Below, one piece after another: positions 1-10,150 of a stretch of DNA of 64,000 nt. The stretch comes from Salmonella enterica subsp. arizonae (GTDB lineage: Bacteria > Pseudomonadota > Gammaproteobacteria > Enterobacterales > Enterobacteriaceae): positions 106,078 through 170,077 of the forward strand of contig NZ_VXJW01000009.1 of the NCBI RefSeq assembly GCF_008692845.1. The letters are read 5' to 3'. The position numbers were made by a program, and so were the translations under genes. Below the pieces are notes generated by a model. The model was not told the DNA's origin, did not search any database, and saw only the letters and a program-made list of their open reading frames with translations. Numbering within the stretch: the first letter of the stretch is position 1; each line of letters opens with the position of its first letter.

Positions 1-1340
1 AGCGCACATAATTCAGCCATTGAGGCGCTATCGCCATCAACTTCGCTGTAGGACTGCTCAAAGGTTAACGAGGCGGAGAAGGGGATTTGCTGTTCCAACT
101 GCAACTCCGACATCAGGAAGGCCTGCATAATCATCATTCCCTTAGCGTGAATATTTCCGCCAAGTTCGGCCTTTCGTTCAATATCGTTAAATTCGCCATC
201 GCCGATATGCACAACGCAGCTAATTCGCGAGGGTTCGCCAAAAGCGCGCGGATGCCCAGGAAACTCAATAACTGAAAGCGCATTGATTTGTCCAACACGT
301 TCGCCTTCGGTTTCAATCAGAATCTGCTCTTGCAGAATTTCGTCCTGCATCCGCTCTGCCAGAAACCCTTCTCGCCATTCGCGTCGGGCAAGCATCAGGC
401 TGAGCGCTTCTGCACCGCATGTCTCTCCTTCGCATAATGGCGCCGCCTCCTTAAACTGGCGGGCTATCCACAGTGGGCAAAGGGGCAGGGTGTCCTGTTC
501 ACCGGTATAACGGACAGCCTCGCGTATCAGAACTGGCCAGACGTCCGGCGCCGGGGCAGGCAAATTATCGCGTGAAGCGATATGTGTCACCCACTGACAC
601 CACAGAGTCATGGCTTCTGCATCCGCTATCTGCAGGTTGTCCTCAAATTCACTGTAGATAGCCTGTTCCGCGAGCTCTGGTTCCATCTCCTGAAAATCAG
701 CTAACGACTCACGTTCGCCAACCAGGATCACTTTTAATTTGAGCGGCATCGATGGCACGGAAACCGGTAATGGACGCGATTCGTCAAACGCTACCCAGTC
801 AAAACGTTCGCGGGTAACGATGGCTTTCAGGCGCATCCACAGCAATGGCTGCGCCAGAAGGGTCCGCAAGGAAATAATAAGTACGCCGCCGTTCGCCTGA
901 TGAACCAGACCGGGCTGCAGGGTAATATCGCCTTTATACTGCCGCAGGCAACCAAAGAGTTGTTCGGCTTCGACCCAGTCCGCGCTAACTACTTGTGCGA
1001 GGGTGGCAAAGTTGTCTTGTACATCCTGCGCGGCACGGTAATGAATAGTATGCCCGGAAACGTCATAATGCCCGCCGGTTAATTGTCCGGCATCGGTTTG
1101 CAGATCGCGGACGACATCTGAAAGTAAAGTGAGATACTCTTGCTCTTCAGGCGCTTTAGTCAGCATAAAAGAGGATGAGGCCCGCGGCTGAATAAGTTGC
1201 TCAAGCGCAAATTGCAGACGTGGCTGAGTATCACTGAGTAAGGTGTCTTTTTCGTTAGTCGCGTGTGGCTGTGCAAATATCTCCTGATAACTTTCGCTAT
1301 CCGGAACCAGATCACGCCATGCAAGTTTCGTAATGGTCAA
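1..1340 (-). CDS. ycbZ: Lon protease-like protein YcbZ (partial, C-terminus beyond window)
   Basis: About 446 codons are present; the gene runs off the left edge. Translation from a TTG at 1340 begins MTITKLAWRDLVPD, which I recognise as the start of the Lon-like protein YcbZ (LonH). The segment covers the N-terminal substrate/AAA-like region and most of the Lon-type serine protease domain. The catalytic-serine motif DGDSASMAEL lies at the very edge of the window, so the Ser is visible but the partner Lys is not. It is divergent from matP. The start is inferred from homology; I see no strong Shine-Dalgarno, and no ATG fits the conserved N-terminus. Family membership is secure; the physiological substrate is not something I can state. 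Confidence 0.9.
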   Translation of the reverse strand, partial: MTITKLAWRDLVPDSESYQEIFAQPHATNEKDTLLSDTQPRLQFALEQLIQPRASSSFMLTKAPEEQEYLTLLSDVVRDLQTDAGQLTGGHYDVSGHTIHYRAAQDVQDNFATLAQVVSADWVEAEQLFGCLRQYKGDITLQPGLVHQANGGVLIISLRTLLAQPLLWMRLKAIVTRERFDWVAFDESRPLPVSVPSMPLKLKVILVGERESLADFQEMEPELAEQAIYSEFEDNLQIADAEAMTLWCQWVTHIASRDNLPAPAPDVWPVLIREAVRYTGEQDTLPLCPLWIARQFKEAAPLCEGETCGAEALSLMLARREWREGFLAERMQDEILQEQILIETEGERVGQINALSVIEFPGHPRAFGEPSRISCVVHIGDGEFNDIERKAELGGNIHAKGMMIMQAFLMSELQLEQQIPFSASLTFEQSYSEVDGDSASMAELCA

Positions 1341-1525
1341 AGTTGAGGTTTTTTAGTCTGTTGTAAAAGGGGGGATTATAGCCTAACCCGCCACGCTGCA
1401 CACGCGGAAAGCGAACGCAAAGTAATGTGAAGACGCGTAACCCTTCACAGGTTCGAGATTCTTTTCTTCAGATGGCTAAAAAACTGATATTCTGATATCA
1501 GTTACACGGTAACATTGGGATCACG

Positions 1526-1978
1526 ATGAAATATCAACAACTTGAAAATCTTGAAAGCGGTTGGAAATGGAAATATCTGGTGAAAAAGCACCGCGAAGGG
1601 GAGTTGATCACCCGCTACGTGGAAGCCAGCGCTGCCCAGGAAGCCGTCAATTTGTTGTTGGCCCTCGAAAATGAACCGGTGCGGGTAAATGTCTGGATTG
1701 ACAGGCATATGAATCCTGCCTTGCTTAATCGGATGAAACAAACGATCCGGGCAAGACGCAAACGACACTTTAATGCGGAACATCAACATACGCGTAAAAA
1801 ATCTATCGATTTAGAGTTTATGGTCTGGCAGCGTCTGGCGGGCCTTGCGCAGCGACGCGGTAAAACATTATCCGAAACGATTGTGCAACTCATAGAGGAT
1901 GCGGAGCATAAAGAAAAATACGCGACGACGATGAGTACGTTGAAGCAGGATTTACAGGCGTTATTAGGCAAAAAATAG
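1526..1978 (+). CDS. matP: Macrodomain Ter organiser MatP
   Basis: 150 residues, full length for MatP (YcbG). MatP binds matS sites and condenses and delays segregation of the Ter macrodomain, acting on the nucleoid and at the divisome. The sequence shows the N-terminal helical domain ([18 protein letters not shown]), a ribbon-helix-helix dimerisation/DNA-binding part around residues 90-130 ([20 protein letters not shown]) and a C-terminal coiled coil. It sits between ycbZ and ompA, as in E. coli. The downstream hairpin (1995-2024) serves both matP and the convergent ompA. Confidence 0.95.
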   Translation: MKYQQLENLESGWKWKYLVKKHREGELITRYVEASAAQEAVNLLLALENEPVRVNVWIDRHMNPALLNRMKQTIRARRKRHFNAEHQHTRKKSIDLEFMVWQRLAGLAQRRGKTLSETIVQLIEDAEHKEKYATTMSTLKQDLQALLGKK

Positions 1979-1994
1979 TGTAATGAATAAACAC

Positions 1995-2024
1995 AAAAAA
2001 CCCCGCGATGAGGCGGGGTTTTTT
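1995..2024. terminator. Bidirectional rho-independent terminator between matP and ompA
   Basis: A GC-rich inverted repeat (CCCCGC-gatga-GCGGGG) is flanked by an A-run on the left and a T-run on the right, so it reads as an intrinsic terminator on both strands. It lies between the convergent matP and ompA genes. Confidence 0.9.
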
Positions 2025-2037
2025 ATCAGACGGAAAC

Positions 2038-3090
2038 TTAAGCCTGCGGCTGAGTTACCACGTCTTTAATACCTTTAACTTCGATCTCTACGCGACGATC
2101 CGGTGCCAGGCAGTCGATCAGTGCAGCGCGCTGTTTCACGTTGTCACAGGTGTTGCCGGTAACCGGGTTGGATTCGCCCATACCGCGTGCGGAGATTTTG
2201 TCAGCCGGGATACCTTTGGAGATCAGGTAATTAACAACAGACTGAGCACGTTTCTCGGACAGACCCTGGTTGTAAGCGTCAGAACCGATGCGGTCAGTGA
2301 AGCCCAGAACGACGACGGAACCGTCTTTCGGATCCAGGTTGTTCAGTTGGTTGTACAACTGATCAAGAGCCTGCTTGCCTTCCGGCTTCAGGTTATCTTT
2401 GTTGAAGGTAAACAGGACGTCAGACTTCAGGGTGAAGTGTTTGGTCTGTACTTCCGGAGCCGGAGCCGGGGTCGGCGCTGGCATCGGAGCCGCCTCTTCC
2501 TGACCGAAACGATAGGAAACACCTACGCTCAACAGGCCGTTGTCCGGACGAGTGCCGATGGTGTGGGCATCACCGATGTTGTTGGTCCACTGGTATTCCA
2601 GACGGGTAGCGATTTCAGGCGTGATAGCGTATTCGATACCACCCGCGAATACCGGGGAAACGCCGGTGTCGTGGTCTTTATAAGAAGCACCGCCAGGGGT
2701 GTTAGACTTGGTGTCTGCACGCCATACCATACCACCCAGACGGGTATAAACGTCCAGATCGTCAGTGATTGGGTAACCAAGTTTAGCGGTCAGCTGAACG
2801 CCCTGAGCTTTGTAAGCGCCATTGATGTTGTCGCCTTTGTACGGCATACGGCCTAACCAGTCGTAACCCATTTCAAAGCCAACATACGGGTTAACCTGGT
2901 AACCACCAAAAGCACCTGCGCCCAGTTGGTTTTCATGGGTCGGGCCATTGTTAGGAATGAAACCAGTGTCATGGTACTGGGACCAGCCCAGTTTAGCACC
3001 AGTGTACCAGGTGTTATCTTTCGGAGCGGCCTGCGCTACGGTAGCGAAACCAGCCAGTGCCACTGCAATCGCGATAGCTGTCTTTTTCAT
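2038..3090 (-). CDS. ompA: Outer membrane protein A
   Basis: 350 residues. The start at 3090 ([21 protein letters not shown]) gives a classical Sec signal peptide cleaved before APKDN. The eight-stranded beta-barrel follows (about residues 22-190), then a Pro/Ala hinge ([13 protein letters not shown]) and a C-terminal OmpA-type peptidoglycan-binding domain with its disulfide cysteines (GNTCDN...DCLAPDRR). It is the major structural porin linking outer membrane to peptidoglycan. The ribosome-binding region GAGGCGC just upstream of the ATG is the site where the sRNA MicA is known to pair with ompA mRNA in enterics. An in-frame extension to 3177 exists but would precede the signal peptide, so I reject it. 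Confidence 0.98.
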   Translation of the reverse strand: MKKTAIAIAVALAGFATVAQAAPKDNTWYTGAKLGWSQYHDTGFIPNNGPTHENQLGAGAFGGYQVNPYVGFEMGYDWLGRMPYKGDNINGAYKAQGVQLTAKLGYPITDDLDVYTRLGGMVWRADTKSNTPGGASYKDHDTGVSPVFAGGIEYAITPEIATRLEYQWTNNIGDAHTIGTRPDNGLLSVGVSYRFGQEEAAPMPAPTPAPAPEVQTKHFTLKSDVLFTFNKDNLKPEGKQALDQLYNQLNNLDPKDGSVVVLGFTDRIGSDAYNQGLSEKRAQSVVNYLISKGIPADKISARGMGESNPVTGNTCDNVKQRAALIDCLAPDRRVEIEVKGIKDVVTQPQA

Positions 3091-3447
3091 TTTTTGCGCC
3101 TCGTTATCATCCAAAATACGCCATGAATATCTCCAACGAGATAACACGGTTAAATCCTTCACCGGGGATCTGCTCAATAGTTACTCTACCGATATCTACG
3201 GCTTATGCCGAGCACCCCTGGCGATGTAAAGTCTACAACGTAGTTGGAAACTTACAAGTGTGAACTCTGTCAGACATGTGAAAAAAACATGACGAATATG
3301 CACATGATTTAACAGTTATCAGATGATAAATTGTACAGCAAAAATCGCGGAAACCGCTTCTGGCAAGCTTTCTTGCAAAAAAAAACATTAGCACTCAAAG
3401 GAGATGCAATCACATAAAAAAAATTCCAGGATAAATCCTAATTTTAC
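3091..3447. promoter_or_regulatory. ompA leader/promoter region and sulA 3' flank
   Basis: A 357-base non-coding stretch. The part next to ompA should be its long, stable 5' leader (known to be over 100 nt in enterics), with the ompA promoter beyond it. The half nearer sulA is AT-rich. I found no credible ORF or additional RNA gene. Confidence 0.6.
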
Positions 3448-3957
3448 TTAATGATACAAATTAGAGTGAATTTTTAGCCCAGAATGCTGTCTCCTGGGTA
3501 AAGCATGCGCACGTACAGGGCGCATGATAAACCCTACCGCATTGCCTGCATTTGCTGCTTCAACCAGGCTGGCATGTTCTTCTTCCGTAAGTTCTTCTGT
3601 CAGCCAGCCAATCACCACACTGTAATTCCCTGTACGTAGAGCGCGAATCATTGCTTCAAGCGTATGAGGAGGTGCAAGCTGACTAATTTGCATTACTTTC
3701 GTTAACGGCAAACCTGCAGACTGTACCCATTCACGGCTGAGTTTTTGCTGCGGCGTGAGCCAGAGCTGCCAGCGTGATTGTTGGCCTAAATGCCGAAGCA
3801 AAGGCAAAAGCAGGAGTTGCGCCATCATGGGCTGGTCTTCGTGGTAGACAACTTCACTGACCAGCCCTGCGGCGGTATTTTCCGTAGCGGCACGCGCAGC
3901 GTTGTGGGTAGTGGTAGGAAATGACGAAGAACGATTTGCATAACCTGAAGTGTACAT
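3448..3957 (-). CDS. sulA: SOS cell-division inhibitor SulA
   Basis: 169 residues from ATG 3957 ([13 protein letters not shown]), the family length. SulA binds FtsZ and blocks Z-ring assembly during the SOS response; Lon degrades it. The conserved core ([20 protein letters not shown] and NYSVVIGWL) and the C-terminal Lon-recognition tail ([11 protein letters not shown]) are present. A start two codons upstream (MIM) is possible, but MYTSG is the conserved one. Expression should be LexA-controlled: a near-perfect SOS box lies 21 bp upstream of the start. Confidence 0.96.
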   Translation of the reverse strand: MYTSGYANRSSSFPTTTHNAARAATENTAAGLVSEVVYHEDQPMMAQLLLLPLLRHLGQQSRWQLWLTPQQKLSREWVQSAGLPLTKVMQISQLAPPHTLEAMIRALRTGNYSVVIGWLTEELTEEEHASLVEAANAGNAVGFIMRPVRAHALPRRQHSGLKIHSNLYH

Positions 3958-3978
3958 AATCAATCCAGCCCTGTGGGT

Positions 3979-3998
3979 TACTGTATATTCATACAGTA
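3979..3998. promoter_or_regulatory. LexA operator (SOS box) of sulA
   Basis: TACTGTATATTCATACAGTA is a 20-bp, almost perfect palindrome matching the LexA consensus CTG-N10-CAG. It lies immediately upstream of sulA, where its expected operator overlaps the promoter. Confidence 0.95.
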
Positions 3999-4173
3999 AC
4001 CCTGCGGCGATGAAAGATCAACTCTATTTTCGGAAACTGTCTCGCAATTTTTATTCTTAGTGACGTCAAAAATAAAAATCATCTTGCTCGTAGAGTATAA
4101 GTTGCCTATTTTCGTCATTAACGGATCATTTAATGCAAATTATTCTTTTACTTTATGATTTAAAAGGAATTTT

Positions 4174-4788
4174 ATGAGAGCACTTTCCTATGACAGGATC
4201 TATAAATCGCAAGAATATTTGGCCTCTCTGGGGACGATCCAGTATCGATCCTTATTCGGCAGCTATAGTCTGACCGTTGAGGATACCGTCTTTGCGATGG
4301 TAGCTAATGGCGAGCTTTATCTCCGCGCCTGTGAACAAAGCGTATCCTACTGTGTGAAGCATCCTCCCGTCTGGCTCACGTTTATGAAGTGTGGACGGCC
4401 CGTTATGCTCAACTATTACCGGGTGGATGAAAGCCTGTGGCGCGATCAGCAGCAACTGGTACGTTTATCGAAGTATTCTCTTGACGCGGCAATGAAGGAA
4501 AAACACAGCCGTTTTTTACAGCACAGACTCAAAGATCTCCCCAACATGACCTTCCATCTGGAAACATTGCTCAATGAGTCAGGGATAAAGGATGAGAATA
4601 TGCTACGCGTACTGGGCGCGAAAATGTGCTGGCTAAGATTGCGACAAAGCAACCCCTTGCTGACGGTAAAAGTCTTGTATGCGTTGGAAGGCGCAATTGT
4701 TGGCGTACATGAAGCGGCGCTCCCGGCGAGCCGTCGCCAGGAGCTTGCGGACTGGGCTCATTCGCTTACGGCTGCGCAATTGCTGTAG
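4174..4788 (+). CDS. sxy: Competence/CRP-S regulator Sxy (TfoX)
   Basis: 204 residues, close to the usual length of about 209. It shows the TfoX N-terminal domain (SLGTIQYRSLFGSYSLTVED) and a C-terminal helix-hairpin-helix-like TfoX domain (GIKDENMLRVLGAKMCWLRL). In gamma-proteobacteria Sxy works with CRP-cAMP at CRP-S promoters to induce DNA-uptake genes. It is divergent from sulA, and its 3' end overlaps that of the convergent yccS by 23 bp. The start at 4174 is preceded by AAAAGGA. Confidence 0.93.
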   Translation: MRALSYDRIYKSQEYLASLGTIQYRSLFGSYSLTVEDTVFAMVANGELYLRACEQSVSYCVKHPPVWLTFMKCGRPVMLNYYRVDESLWRDQQQLVRLSKYSLDAAMKEKHSRFLQHRLKDLPNMTFHLETLLNESGIKDENMLRVLGAKMCWLRLRQSNPLLTVKVLYALEGAIVGVHEAALPASRRQELADWAHSLTAAQLL

Positions 4789-6919
4789 AAGGCAGCGGTG
4801 AAATTTGTCGCTGTAAGCGCCCGATTTCGGGCAGTAAGGCAATGAGCAAACCAATTTGTTGTACAACCAGAGGTTCTTTGCTGTCCGGGCGTGTTTCCAG
4901 CGACTGAACTCGCTGCTTTAAATCTTCCAGTGCCAGGTGTACGCGCTGTTCGTCTTCTGGTTGATGATGGAGCGCATCATCAACGTAGCAGACCGCGTCA
5001 TCCAGAAGCCCCAACACGTCCGGATTACTGAGCTTTTCGCGGTGCGCGCCCAGGGCGGAAATATAGCTGGTAAAAGTATGATTGAGACAAAGCAGCCTGA
5101 ACGCCGCTTCCCGGGTTTCGGCCGTGACGTCGGGTTCGCTTGACATATTAGAAACCACGGACGCCAGTTCTGCATCGCGGTTGTGCGCGTCGCGTCTGGC
5201 AATGCGATAGGCCAGGCGGTTGTCCCTGCCTTGGTGATATTGCTCAAGGATCGCATCAAGGTAACGGCAATTCGCATCGGTGGCGCGCTGGAGTACCCGG
5301 GGAAGGTTGCGAAAGCGCCAGTCCGGCCAAATAAAGCTGACCGCAGCCCAGGCAATAGCGCAGCCAAGTAACGTGTCGATGACGCGTGGTAACGCTACCT
5401 CAAAGCCTTCGCCCAGTAGATTAAAGCAGAGTAATACCAGTAGGGTGATGAACATCGTCGCATGGGCATACTGCACATTACGGAATGCGAAGAAAAGCAC
5501 GCCGGTGATCACCAGCAGCACTAACTGTCCTTCGAGGGAAGGAACAAACCATAAAATCGGCAGGCCGATGGCAACGCCCACCAGCGTACCGATAATTCTT
5601 AGCGCAAGACGATGGCGGGTAGCGTTATAGTTAGGCTGACAAACAAATAGGCTGGTGAGCAATATCCAGTACCCGTGGCGCATCCCGGTAATTTGAATGA
5701 GAGCATAACCCACGCACAAAACCAGCGACATGCGTACCGCATGGCGAAAGAGAGCGGACTCCGGAGTAAAGTTGCGGCTTAGACGCAGCCAGATGTCGCT
5801 AAACCCATGCAGGCTATCATCGGCCAACTGGTTTTCTGATTCATTGCGCGGCATTGCCTGGGCCTGTTCCGACTCGATCGTCGCCAGTTGCGCATCAATG
5901 GCGCGCAAGTTGGTTAATAAGAACCCAAGCGTATTCAGTAGCTCCAAAGAGGCGCCGTTGGCGCGCATACGTTCAAGCGCAGCGTCAATATGGGTAAACA
6001 CGCGCTCAAAGCGCGGATCATGCTGGTATGGCGTGCGTAGTAAAATACAGCGCGCCAGCTGCGTGCAGGCCTGTGCCTGCATCGACATCAGACGTTGAAA
6101 GCGAAACATCACGTCGCTGTGACGAAAATGGTCGCGCAGCGTCTGGTATTGAATATGCGAAGAGCTGGCGCGTTCATGAATATCCTGCGCCACAAAATAG
6201 TAATGGAGGGTGCGGCGCGTGCCGCGTTGACCGCGATCGCCGCGCAGGCGAGTTAACAACGATACTTTCGTTTGGTTCAGCGTCGCCATTAACTGCCCGT
6301 TCGCTAACGCTAAATCATAGAGCGGCGCCTGGCTCTCATCTTCGATATCAGGATCAAACAGGCGTGATTTCAGCTCCAGATAGTGCGCCAACTGTTCGTA
6401 ACTGCGCGCAAGGTTATCCTGTAACGGGCGGATCGGAAATAGCAAGTGCCCGGTTAGCGTTAGCAGGTTATACCATACCGCGCCCGCCAGCAGGAGTAGG
6501 GGTTGCTGATACCAGTGTGTATATAAAGAGGCACCCAGCATCGTGTAGATGGCAATGAGTAACGCGCCGAACGCGATGGTGGCATAGCGTTGCCCTAATC
6601 CTCCCAACAGAATAAATCCGCTTGTGGATAAGGTTAAGCCCAACGCAAATAGCCACGGCCAGGGAAAGAGCAGCTCAACAGAAGCAGAAGCGATAAAAAA
6701 GCAAATTAAGGTAATGATTAAATTACGCAAGCGCCCGGCGAGGCGGTCGTCAAGATCGGTTAGCGCCGCAGCGACCATACCGAGGGTGAGCGGGATGGTA
6801 AGTTTGACGTCGCCCATCCACCAGGGCAGGGCGGTGGTGCCGCACAGAGCGATAAAAATGCGTATGTAATACAGCCAGGTACTGTTCCAGGTATAACGGC
6901 GAATCAGCGGACTTAACAT
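4766..6919 (-). CDS. yccS: YccS/FUSC-family inner membrane protein
   Basis: 717 residues, the same length as E. coli YccS. Two sets of membrane segments (about residues 15-160 and 395-520) are each followed by a large soluble domain, the FUSC/YccS-N architecture related to aromatic-acid efflux proteins. The transported substrate, if any, is not known. It lies 18 bp downstream of yccF on the same strand, so the two are probably cotranscribed. Confidence 0.92.
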   Translation of the reverse strand: MLSPLIRRYTWNSTWLYYIRIFIALCGTTALPWWMGDVKLTIPLTLGMVAAALTDLDDRLAGRLRNLIITLICFFIASASVELLFPWPWLFALGLTLSTSGFILLGGLGQRYATIAFGALLIAIYTMLGASLYTHWYQQPLLLLAGAVWYNLLTLTGHLLFPIRPLQDNLARSYEQLAHYLELKSRLFDPDIEDESQAPLYDLALANGQLMATLNQTKVSLLTRLRGDRGQRGTRRTLHYYFVAQDIHERASSSHIQYQTLRDHFRHSDVMFRFQRLMSMQAQACTQLARCILLRTPYQHDPRFERVFTHIDAALERMRANGASLELLNTLGFLLTNLRAIDAQLATIESEQAQAMPRNESENQLADDSLHGFSDIWLRLSRNFTPESALFRHAVRMSLVLCVGYALIQITGMRHGYWILLTSLFVCQPNYNATRHRLALRIIGTLVGVAIGLPILWFVPSLEGQLVLLVITGVLFFAFRNVQYAHATMFITLLVLLCFNLLGEGFEVALPRVIDTLLGCAIAWAAVSFIWPDWRFRNLPRVLQRATDANCRYLDAILEQYHQGRDNRLAYRIARRDAHNRDAELASVVSNMSSEPDVTAETREAAFRLLCLNHTFTSYISALGAHREKLSNPDVLGLLDDAVCYVDDALHHQPEDEQRVHLALEDLKQRVQSLETRPDSKEPLVVQQIGLLIALLPEIGRLQRQISPLPSTAIAQP

Positions 6920-6937
6920 AAAGATTATTTGTTCCGA

Positions 6938-7384
6938 TCATTCAAAACGGCGGCGCGCGTTAGCTTCCCGCGCGGCGCGAGCGGTTTCAACAGAGACGAC
7001 GCGGCGACCGACAGGCCAAAGCGCAATCGCGGCAATTTTAAAGTTCGCAATCCCGACAGGTATCCCGATGATAGTGACACACTGCGCGATTCCGGAGGCA
7101 ATGTGCATCACGCATAGCCACCAGCCGAAAAAAAGTAACCAGAAAATATTCAGCAAGGTACCGCCAGTATTCATTAGTACGTTTTTCGCCGCTGGATTGA
7201 GTTCGTCAACGTGGATAGCTTCATTGCCGTAAGGGAGCAGGGAAAGTTTGGTTATCTCCCAGCAGGAACGGGTCAACGGCAGGGTAAAAATAAGCACAAT
7301 ACTGACAAGCGTCGCCAACAGCCAGGCCAACGTAGTGGCAAAGCCGCCCAGTACAAAGTTTAAAATATTCAGAACGGTACGCAT
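6938..7384 (-). CDS. yccF: YccF-family inner membrane protein
   Basis: 148 residues with four hydrophobic segments arranged as two YccF repeats (LNILNFVLGGFATTLAWLLA... and TGGTLLNIFWLLFFGWWL...). It has the length and context of E. coli YccF, upstream of yccS and divergent from helD. No enzymatic motif is visible and its function is unknown. Confidence 0.92.
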   Translation of the reverse strand: MRTVLNILNFVLGGFATTLAWLLATLVSIVLIFTLPLTRSCWEITKLSLLPYGNEAIHVDELNPAAKNVLMNTGGTLLNIFWLLFFGWWLCVMHIASGIAQCVTIIGIPVGIANFKIAAIALWPVGRRVVSVETARAAREANARRRFE

Positions 7385-7507
7385 AAACCCTCAGTTCATT
7401 CCGGTTTTCTATCACTGCGGGCAATTGTAACGTTTTTTTAAACTGGAGCACGTTTTCTCTGGCGGTTACACTGATAAGCACATCTTTACGTCTGGATTCG
7501 CTGAGTC

Positions 7508-9562
7508 ATGGAACTGAAAGCAACTTCTCTTGGAAAACGTCTGGCGCAACACCCCTATGATCGTGCTGTGATCCTTAACGCTGGGGTGAAAGTGTCTGGC
7601 GACAGGCATGAATATCTTATTCCATTCAATCAGTTATTGGCGATTCACTGTAAGCGTGGGCTAGTGTGGGGCGAGCTGGAATTTGTCCTCCCGGAGGACA
7701 AAGTCGTGCGTTTGCACGGCACCGAGTGGACAGAAACCCAGCAATTTCATCGCCACCTGGACGCGCACTGGCGTCGCTGGAGCCAGGAGATGAGCGATGT
7801 CGCCGCGCAGGCATTACAAGAGCAATGGGCGCGTATTAGTGAACGAACGGGAGAAAATCAATGGCTTACTCGTGAGCGGGTTCGGGGACTGGAACACGAA
7901 ATTCGCCAGACCTTTGCCGCCTTGCCGCTACCGATCTCACGGCTGGAGGAATTTGATAACTGTCGCGAGATATGGCGTAAGTGTCTGGCGTGGTTACAGG
8001 ACAGCGAGGGAAGCCGGCAGCAGCACAATCAGGCGTATGCTGATGCCATGCTGGAAGCGCATGCCGACTTTTTTACCGAGATAGAGACCTCTCCGCTTAA
8101 TTCCTCTCAGGCCAGGGCGGTAGTTAACGGCGAATCATCATTACTGGTGCTGGCGGGCGCGGGGAGCGGAAAGACCTCGGTGTTGGTGGCGCGTGCGGGC
8201 TGGCTGTTGGCGCGCGGACAAGCCGATGCGGGGCAAATTCTTTTGCTGGCGTTTGGTCGCAAGGCGGCAGAGGAGATGGATGAGCGTATCCGCGAGCGTT
8301 TACATACGGAAGAAATTACTGCCCGTACCTTCCATTCGCTGGCGCTGCATATTATTCAGCAAGGCAGTAAAAAAGCGCCTGTCGTCAGTAAGCTGGAAAG
8401 TGACGCCGCAACGCGGCATCAGCTATTTCTGCACACCTGGCGTCAGCAGTGTAGCGAGAAGAAAGCACAGGCCAAAGGCTGGCGTCAGTGGCTGCAAGAG
8501 GAGATGAAGTGGACGGTGCCGGAAGGCAATTTCTGGGACGATGAGACATTGCAGCGGCGTCTGGCCCCGCGCCTGGATCGTTGGGTCAGTTTGATGCGTA
8601 TGCACGGCGGCGCTCAGGCAGAAATGATCGCTGGCGCACCAGAGGAGTGCCGCGAGCTGTTCGGCAAACGTATTAAGCTGATGGCGCCGCTGCTGAAAGC
8701 CTGGAAAAGCGCGCTGAAAGCGGAAAACGCCGTTGATTTCTCCGGGTTGATTCATCAGGCAATGGCGATCCTCGACAAAGGGCGTTTTATCAGCCCGTGG
8801 AAACATATTCTGGTCGATGAATTTCAGGATATTTCTCCGCAACGGGCGGCGCTGTTACAGGCGCTGCGCAAACAGAATAGCCAGACTACGCTGTTTGCCG
8901 TTGGCGATGACTGGCAGGCGATTTACCGTTTTAGCGGGGCGCAACTCTCCTTAACGACGGCGTTTCATCAGACGTTCGGCGAAGGAGAACATTGCCATCT
9001 GGACACCACGTACCGTTTTAACAGCCGGATTGGCGATATTGCTAATCGCTTTGTGCAGCAGAATCCGCACCAGCTTAAAAAACCATTAAATAGTCTGACC
9101 GCAGGCGATAAAAAAGCGGTTACGTTATTGGATGAAAGCCAGTTAGACGCCTTACTGGATAAATTATCCGGCTATGCGAAAGAGGATGAACGTATTCTGG
9201 TGTTGGCGCGCTATCATCACCTGAAACCTACCAGTCTGCAAAAAGCGGCTATCCGCTGGCCGAAGTTGCAGATAGATTTCATGACTATCCATGCCAGCAA
9301 GGGTCAGCAGGCCGATTACGTTATTCTTGTAGGATTACAGGAGGGTAGCGACGGCTTCCCCGCACCGGCGCGAGAGTCCATTATGGAAGATGCGCTTCTT
9401 CCTCAGGTTGAGGATTTTCCGGATGCTGAAGAGCGGCGTTTATTATATGTGGCGCTGACGCGCGCGCGCGCGCGGGTCTGGCTACTTTTCAATAAAGAGA
9501 ATCCATCGCGCTTTGTGGCGGCGCTTAAACAGTTAGATGTGCCGGTGGCGAGAAAACCCTAA
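7508..9562 (+). CDS. helD: DNA helicase IV
   Basis: 684 residues, full length for HelD. It is a UvrD/Rep-type superfamily 1 3'-5' helicase with an N-terminal extension of about 200 residues before the motor. Visible motifs are Walker A (LAGAGSGKTS), motif Ia (FGRKAAEEM), the Walker B box VDEFQD, QAIYRFSGAQ (motif III), TIHASKGQQADYVIL (motif V) and LLYVALTRAR (motif VI). It acts on duplex DNA in recombination/repair. It is divergent from yccF; the ATG at 7508 gives the conserved N-terminus MELKATSLGKRLAQHP. Confidence 0.96.
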   Translation: MELKATSLGKRLAQHPYDRAVILNAGVKVSGDRHEYLIPFNQLLAIHCKRGLVWGELEFVLPEDKVVRLHGTEWTETQQFHRHLDAHWRRWSQEMSDVAAQALQEQWARISERTGENQWLTRERVRGLEHEIRQTFAALPLPISRLEEFDNCREIWRKCLAWLQDSEGSRQQHNQAYADAMLEAHADFFTEIETSPLNSSQARAVVNGESSLLVLAGAGSGKTSVLVARAGWLLARGQADAGQILLLAFGRKAAEEMDERIRERLHTEEITARTFHSLALHIIQQGSKKAPVVSKLESDAATRHQLFLHTWRQQCSEKKAQAKGWRQWLQEEMKWTVPEGNFWDDETLQRRLAPRLDRWVSLMRMHGGAQAEMIAGAPEECRELFGKRIKLMAPLLKAWKSALKAENAVDFSGLIHQAMAILDKGRFISPWKHILVDEFQDISPQRAALLQALRKQNSQTTLFAVGDDWQAIYRFSGAQLSLTTAFHQTFGEGEHCHLDTTYRFNSRIGDIANRFVQQNPHQLKKPLNSLTAGDKKAVTLLDESQLDALLDKLSGYAKEDERILVLARYHHLKPTSLQKAAIRWPKLQIDFMTIHASKGQQADYVILVGLQEGSDGFPAPARESIMEDALLPQVEDFPDAEERRLLYVALTRARARVWLLFNKENPSRFVAALKQLDVPVARKP

Positions 9563-9563
9563 A

Positions 9564-9590
9564 ACGCGGGCGGTCCAGCATCCCGCCCGC
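9564..9590. terminator. Hairpin between convergent helD and mgsA
   Basis: GCGGGCGG and CCGCCCGC arms separated by a short loop lie between two convergent genes. There is no long T-run, so intrinsic termination is plausible but not certain. Confidence 0.5.
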
Positions 9591-9597
9591 ACAGCGG

Positions 9598-10056
9598 TTA
9601 TTTCAGTCGCTCGGCCAGATAACGCGCATAATCCGGAATAAGAATATCTACAGCGTCGTTAAAATGCGGGGACTGGATGATAAAGTCCGCCGTTGAGACG
9701 TTAGTCGCGACAGGGATATTCCACACGGTGGCCAGACGCAGTAGCGCTTTTACATCCGGATCGTGAGGTACTGCGTTAAGCGGGTCCCAGAAGAAAATCA
9801 ATACGTCAATTTTCCCTTCTGAAATGAGCGCGCCAACCTGCTGGTCGCCGCCCATCGGGCCGCTCAGCATCGCATTAACGTCCATACCTGTTGCGCGCTG
9901 GATCAGGTTCCCCGTCGTGCCAGTTGCATAGAGAACATGTTTTTCCAGCAGCGGCTGATGGCGTTCCACCCAGTTCATTAGCATCTGTTTGCAGTGGTCG
10001 TGGGCAACCAACGCGATATGTTTGCGCGTCGGTAAGGTGCGAGTCGTCAGTTCCAT
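9598..10056 (-). CDS. mgsA: Methylglyoxal synthase
   Basis: 152 residues, full length. It converts dihydroxyacetone phosphate to methylglyoxal and phosphate in the cytosol, a bypass of lower glycolysis when phosphate is short. The phosphate-binding [10 protein letters not shown] and the GPMGGDQQ loop carrying the catalytic Asp are intact, followed by [14 protein letters not shown]. It is convergent with helD and tail-to-head with yccT, as in E. coli. Confidence 0.97.
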   Translation of the reverse strand: MELTTRTLPTRKHIALVAHDHCKQMLMNWVERHQPLLEKHVLYATGTTGNLIQRATGMDVNAMLSGPMGGDQQVGALISEGKIDVLIFFWDPLNAVPHDPDVKALLRLATVWNIPVATNVSTADFIIQSPHFNDAVDILIPDYARYLAERLK

Positions 10057-10150
10057 AATTCGATTCCGTAGTTAACCTTTCTACAGATTACTGGAAGCGT
10101 TTGATGCTGCAAGAGAAAGACAAAAAAAGTGCGCGCTGGCACAACTCGTA

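Noticed and set aside
2008..2856. Long open frame (282 codons) on the strand opposite ompA
   Set aside because: A mirror of the highly biased ompA codon usage; no start signals or family resemblance.
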